DNA of 64,000 nt from NCBI RefSeq assembly GCF_000813325.1, contig NZ_BBQE01000002.1, one strand, 5' to 3'. Shown here in pieces: positions 62,216 through 64,000 of this stretch. The notes under the pieces are model-generated. The model was not told where the DNA came from, searched no databases, and saw only the letters and a list, made by a program, of their open reading frames with translations. Position numbers and translations under genes: made by a program. Every line of letters starts with the position of its first letter. Within the stretch, counting starts at the first letter, position 1. This DNA comes from Sulfurospirillum cavolei. Its GTDB lineage: Bacteria > Campylobacterota > Campylobacteria > Campylobacterales > Sulfurospirillaceae.

Positions 62216-62668
62216 GTGAAAAAAGCACTATTATGCATCGGAAACGAACTTAGAGGCGACGACGGCGTCGCCATTGCTCTTGGGAGGCTTGTCGAACAAC
62301 GTCTCCCCTCGTGGACGGTCTTCTTCGGTTACGATACGCCCGAAAACGAATTTGCCGCTTTGCGCGAATTTCAACCCGACGTGATCGTCGTAGTCGATGC
62401 AATGAGCGGATTTAAAGAGGATAAAATCGAATTTATCGACCTCAGCGACGAGCGTACCTACGTCTACTCGACGCATAATCTGCCTACGCCGATTTTGATG
62501 AGTTATCTTCGAGAAATTTGCATCCAAACCATTTTTTTAGGTATTTGCGTGTTACTCGAAAACGTCTTGCATTTTAGCGAAGGGTTGAGCCAAAGTGCCC
62601 AGACGTCCGTTACAAAAGCCTTCGACAAACTTCAAGAACTCGACGCAATGCTTGAGGCGAAAGACTAG
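62216..62668 (+). CDS. hycI: Hydrogenase maturation endopeptidase HycI
   Basis: A 150-residue aspartic-type nickel-dependent protease. GNELRGDDGVAIAL near 9 with the nickel-sensing acidic residue, VVVDAM near 57 and THNLPTP near 83 are the three conserved blocks. It would remove the C-terminal tail of HyfG after nickel insertion. The start codon is GTG at 62216. It is the last gene of the operon and overlaps the convergent ABC ATPase gene by 4 bp. Confidence 0.92.
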   Translation: MKKALLCIGNELRGDDGVAIALGRLVEQRLPSWTVFFGYDTPENEFAALREFQPDVIVVVDAMSGFKEDKIEFIDLSDERTYVYSTHNLPTPILMSYLREICIQTIFLGICVLLENVLHFSEGLSQSAQTSVTKAFDKLQELDAMLEAKD

Positions 62669-63426
62669 AGGGCTTTAGCCTCTTTCAAACGTCCCAAGAT
62701 CGTTTCGTAAAGATGCTCGATTTCCAAGGAAGCGTTACGTTGTTCCTTGGGCGTTTGCGGTGTCACGACCTCTAAAATACGACCGGGTCGTCCGTGCATC
62801 AGCACCACTCTATCGCCCAATAACAAGGCTTCGCGAAGCGAGTGCGTCACCAAAACCGCGCTAATGCGATTTTCGCTAAAAAAGCGTTGCATCGCTTCGT
62901 CCATAACCTCTCGTCCCACCTCGTCAAGCGCGGAAAAAGGCTCATCCATCAAAATGAGTTTGGACTCCATCGCAAGGGCGCGCGCAAGAGCGGCTCGTTG
63001 TTTCATACCGCCCGAAATCTCCCTCGGATAGGCTTTCGCAAACGAAGCAATACCCGTTTTTTCCATACATTCTTGGGCTTTTTCTCGCTTTTGGCTTTTG
63101 GAAAGCGCGGTACGATGCAACGGTAACATCACGTTTTCTTCGATGCTTAACCACGCAAAAAGCCCCGAATCTTGCGGAATGAAACTGCGCGAATGATGCG
63201 GTGCGACGACGGTTTCGCCGCGGTGCAACACCCTACCGCTATTAGGCGTCTCAAATCCCGCAAACAGTCGAAGCAAGGTCGATTTGCCGCAACCGCTCTC
63301 GCCTACGATAGAGAGACACTCTCCTACATGTAACGTCAGATCGATCTTTTGAACGGCAACGACGCAACGGTTTTCATGGGCTAAAAAATAGGCTTTGCTT
63401 AAGCCTTCGGCTAAGAGTTCAACCAT
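62665..63426 (-). CDS. ABC transporter ATP-binding protein (nitrate/sulfonate/taurine type)
   Basis: A 253-residue ATPase. Walker A is GESGCGKST near 41, the Q-loop SFIPQDSG near 82, the signature EISGGMKQR near 137, Walker B LILMDEPFSALD near 156-168 and the H-loop VTHSLREAL near 194. It is of the SsuB/TauB/NrtD type. It overlaps the permease gene by 8 bp. The ligand cannot be assigned because the binding-protein gene is outside the window. Confidence 0.9.
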   Translation of the reverse strand: MVELLAEGLSKAYFLAHENRCVVAVQKIDLTLHVGECLSIVGESGCGKSTLLRLFAGFETPNSGRVLHRGETVVAPHHSRSFIPQDSGLFAWLSIEENVMLPLHRTALSKSQKREKAQECMEKTGIASFAKAYPREISGGMKQRAALARALAMESKLILMDEPFSALDEVGREVMDEAMQRFFSENRISAVLVTHSLREALLLGDRVVLMHGRPGRILEVVTPQTPKEQRNASLEIEHLYETILGRLKEAKAL

Positions 63427-64000
63427 TGCCTACCCGCTGTAAAATTTTCTTTTCCAAAACCCTAAATCCCCATTTTTCCGCAATAATGCCTACCGCACAG
63501 ATCAAGCCGATGGAGATAAACGCGACTTCAAAATCAAGCGACCAACGTGATTGAATAATGGCATAACCCAGCCCCACGCTACTGCCGACGACCATCTCCG
63601 CCGCGATCAATACGCGCCAACCGATAGCCAGTCCCAAACGAAGTCCTGTTAGAATCGGCAAAGCGCATAAGGGCACGATTACCGTAAAAAAAAGTCGAAA
63701 CGAAGAGAGGTTCATCATCTTTGCCATGGAAAACGTTTGAGCGGGAATCGAATGAATCGCTAATGCCGTGTGCATAAAAATCAGAGGAAACGCGCTCATC
63801 GCGATCATAAAAAGCGTCGCTCTCTCGCCGATACCGAACAAGAGCATCGCAAAAGGAATCCATGCAAGACCGGGCATCATCTGCAAAACGGTTCCGACAT
63901 GTAAAGCGATCGCATAGGCTTTTTCAAAAAAACCGCAGACCGTCCCAAGCGTCACGCCGAAAAAAACGGCGATACTATAAGCGATCAGCCACCGCTTCAA
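63419..64000 (-). CDS. ABC transporter permease (SsuC/TauC type), 5' end outside the window
   Basis: The visible 193 codons run to the window edge; the true start lies beyond 64000, as family members are about 250 residues. Five hydrophobic segments and the permease loop GLRLGLAIGWRVLIAAEMV near the middle match SsuC-type permeases. It is upstream of the ATPase gene in the same operon. Confidence 0.88.
   Translation of the reverse strand: MKRWLIAYSIAVFFGVTLGTVCGFFEKAYAIALHVGTVLQMMPGLAWIPFAMLLFGIGERATLFMIAMSAFPLIFMHTALAIHSIPAQTFSMAKMMNLSSFRLFFTVIVPLCALPILTGLRLGLAIGWRVLIAAEMVVGSSVGLGYAIIQSRWSLDFEVAFISIGLICAVGIIAEKWGFRVLEKKILQRVGNG

Larger units (their letters stand above)
30..63902. repeat. 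Highly iterated palindrome TTACATGTAA (dispersed family)
   Basis: A hand scan found ACATGT starting at 30, 52, 799, 1907, 2078, 2617, 5038, 5240, 7777, 8359, 8805, 9921, 10219, 12996, 16174, 17044, 19816, 20300, 20714, 24820, 25726, 25738, 26989, 27954, 28760, 30140, 30816, 31355, 32155, 33083, 37999, 38378, 40781, 42532, 43443, 44927, 45061, 45136, 47986, 49601, 49750, 51711, 53634, 60968, 61935, 63326 and 63897. Sixteen of these are the full TTACATGTAA, whereas a random sequence of this composition should give well under one. Copies lie in coding and non-coding DNA. Within genes they are usually read as Leu-His-Val or Thr-Cys, which avoids the frame containing TAA. The function is unknown. 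Confidence 0.85.

Overview
The window looks like chromosome of a Campylobacterota bacterium, most likely Sulfurospirillum or a close relative. The nap operon order (napA-G-H-B-F-L-D) is the epsilonproteobacterial one. The bc1 complex has a di-heme c-type subunit, the porins have OprD/MOMP-like signals, and hydrogenases, molybdoenzymes and c-di-GMP proteins are abundant. Promoters have T-rich tracts in place of a -35 box. No rRNA, tRNA, CRISPR array or transposase was seen. The species call is inference.

Layout: 0-4 kb holds two c-di-GMP proteins (GGDEF-EAL and REC-PAS-HD-GYP). 3.8-7.8 kb holds a LysE exporter, a MOSC protein, a methyltransferase and a short-form 2-isopropylmalate synthase behind a Val/Leu-rich leader peptide. 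7.8-15.4 kb is a complete periplasmic [FeFe]-hydrogenase operon (hydA-hydB-cytochrome b-hydG-aspartase-hydE-hydF), but hydA carries an in-frame TAA. 15.7-19.4 kb has a dehydrogenase and a divergent YheO-type regulator, followed by an AT-rich AbiL/RloAB-type defence pair. 19.5-25.7 kb holds dbpA, a diguanylate cyclase, psd and an EAL protein. 25.8-30.2 kb has a porin and the bc1 operon. 30.3-38.3 kb has a histidine kinase/substrate-binding protein/response regulator trio next to a DMSO-reductase-family molybdoenzyme operon. 38.4-47.9 kb holds ychF, a TDT transporter and the nap operon with an FNR-type promoter. 48-51.6 kb has a second porin (in-frame TGA) and a toxin-antitoxin cassette set between two versions of the 3' end of a nicotinate phosphoribosyltransferase gene. 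51.7-62.7 kb has an EamA transporter and a Hyf-type group 4 hydrogenase operon with its protease. The window ends in an ABC transporter.

Together these describe an anaerobic or microaerobic respirer that uses H2, nitrate and another oxyanion or S/N-oxide acceptor. Hyf probably makes or oxidises H2 at the inner face of the membrane, and HydAB does so in the periplasm when hydA is intact.

The strongest unexplained signal is a highly iterated palindrome, TTACATGTAA. The core ACATGT was found 47 times by hand. Thirty-five copies extend to ACATGTAA on at least one strand and 16 are the full 10-mer. They occur inside genes (often read as Leu-His-Val), in terminators and in 5' UTRs. Other notable signals are a four-promoter family with a fixed 28-nt architecture, hairpin repeats between napA and napG that also resemble the leuA leader, and the duplicated gene end around the toxin-antitoxin cassette.
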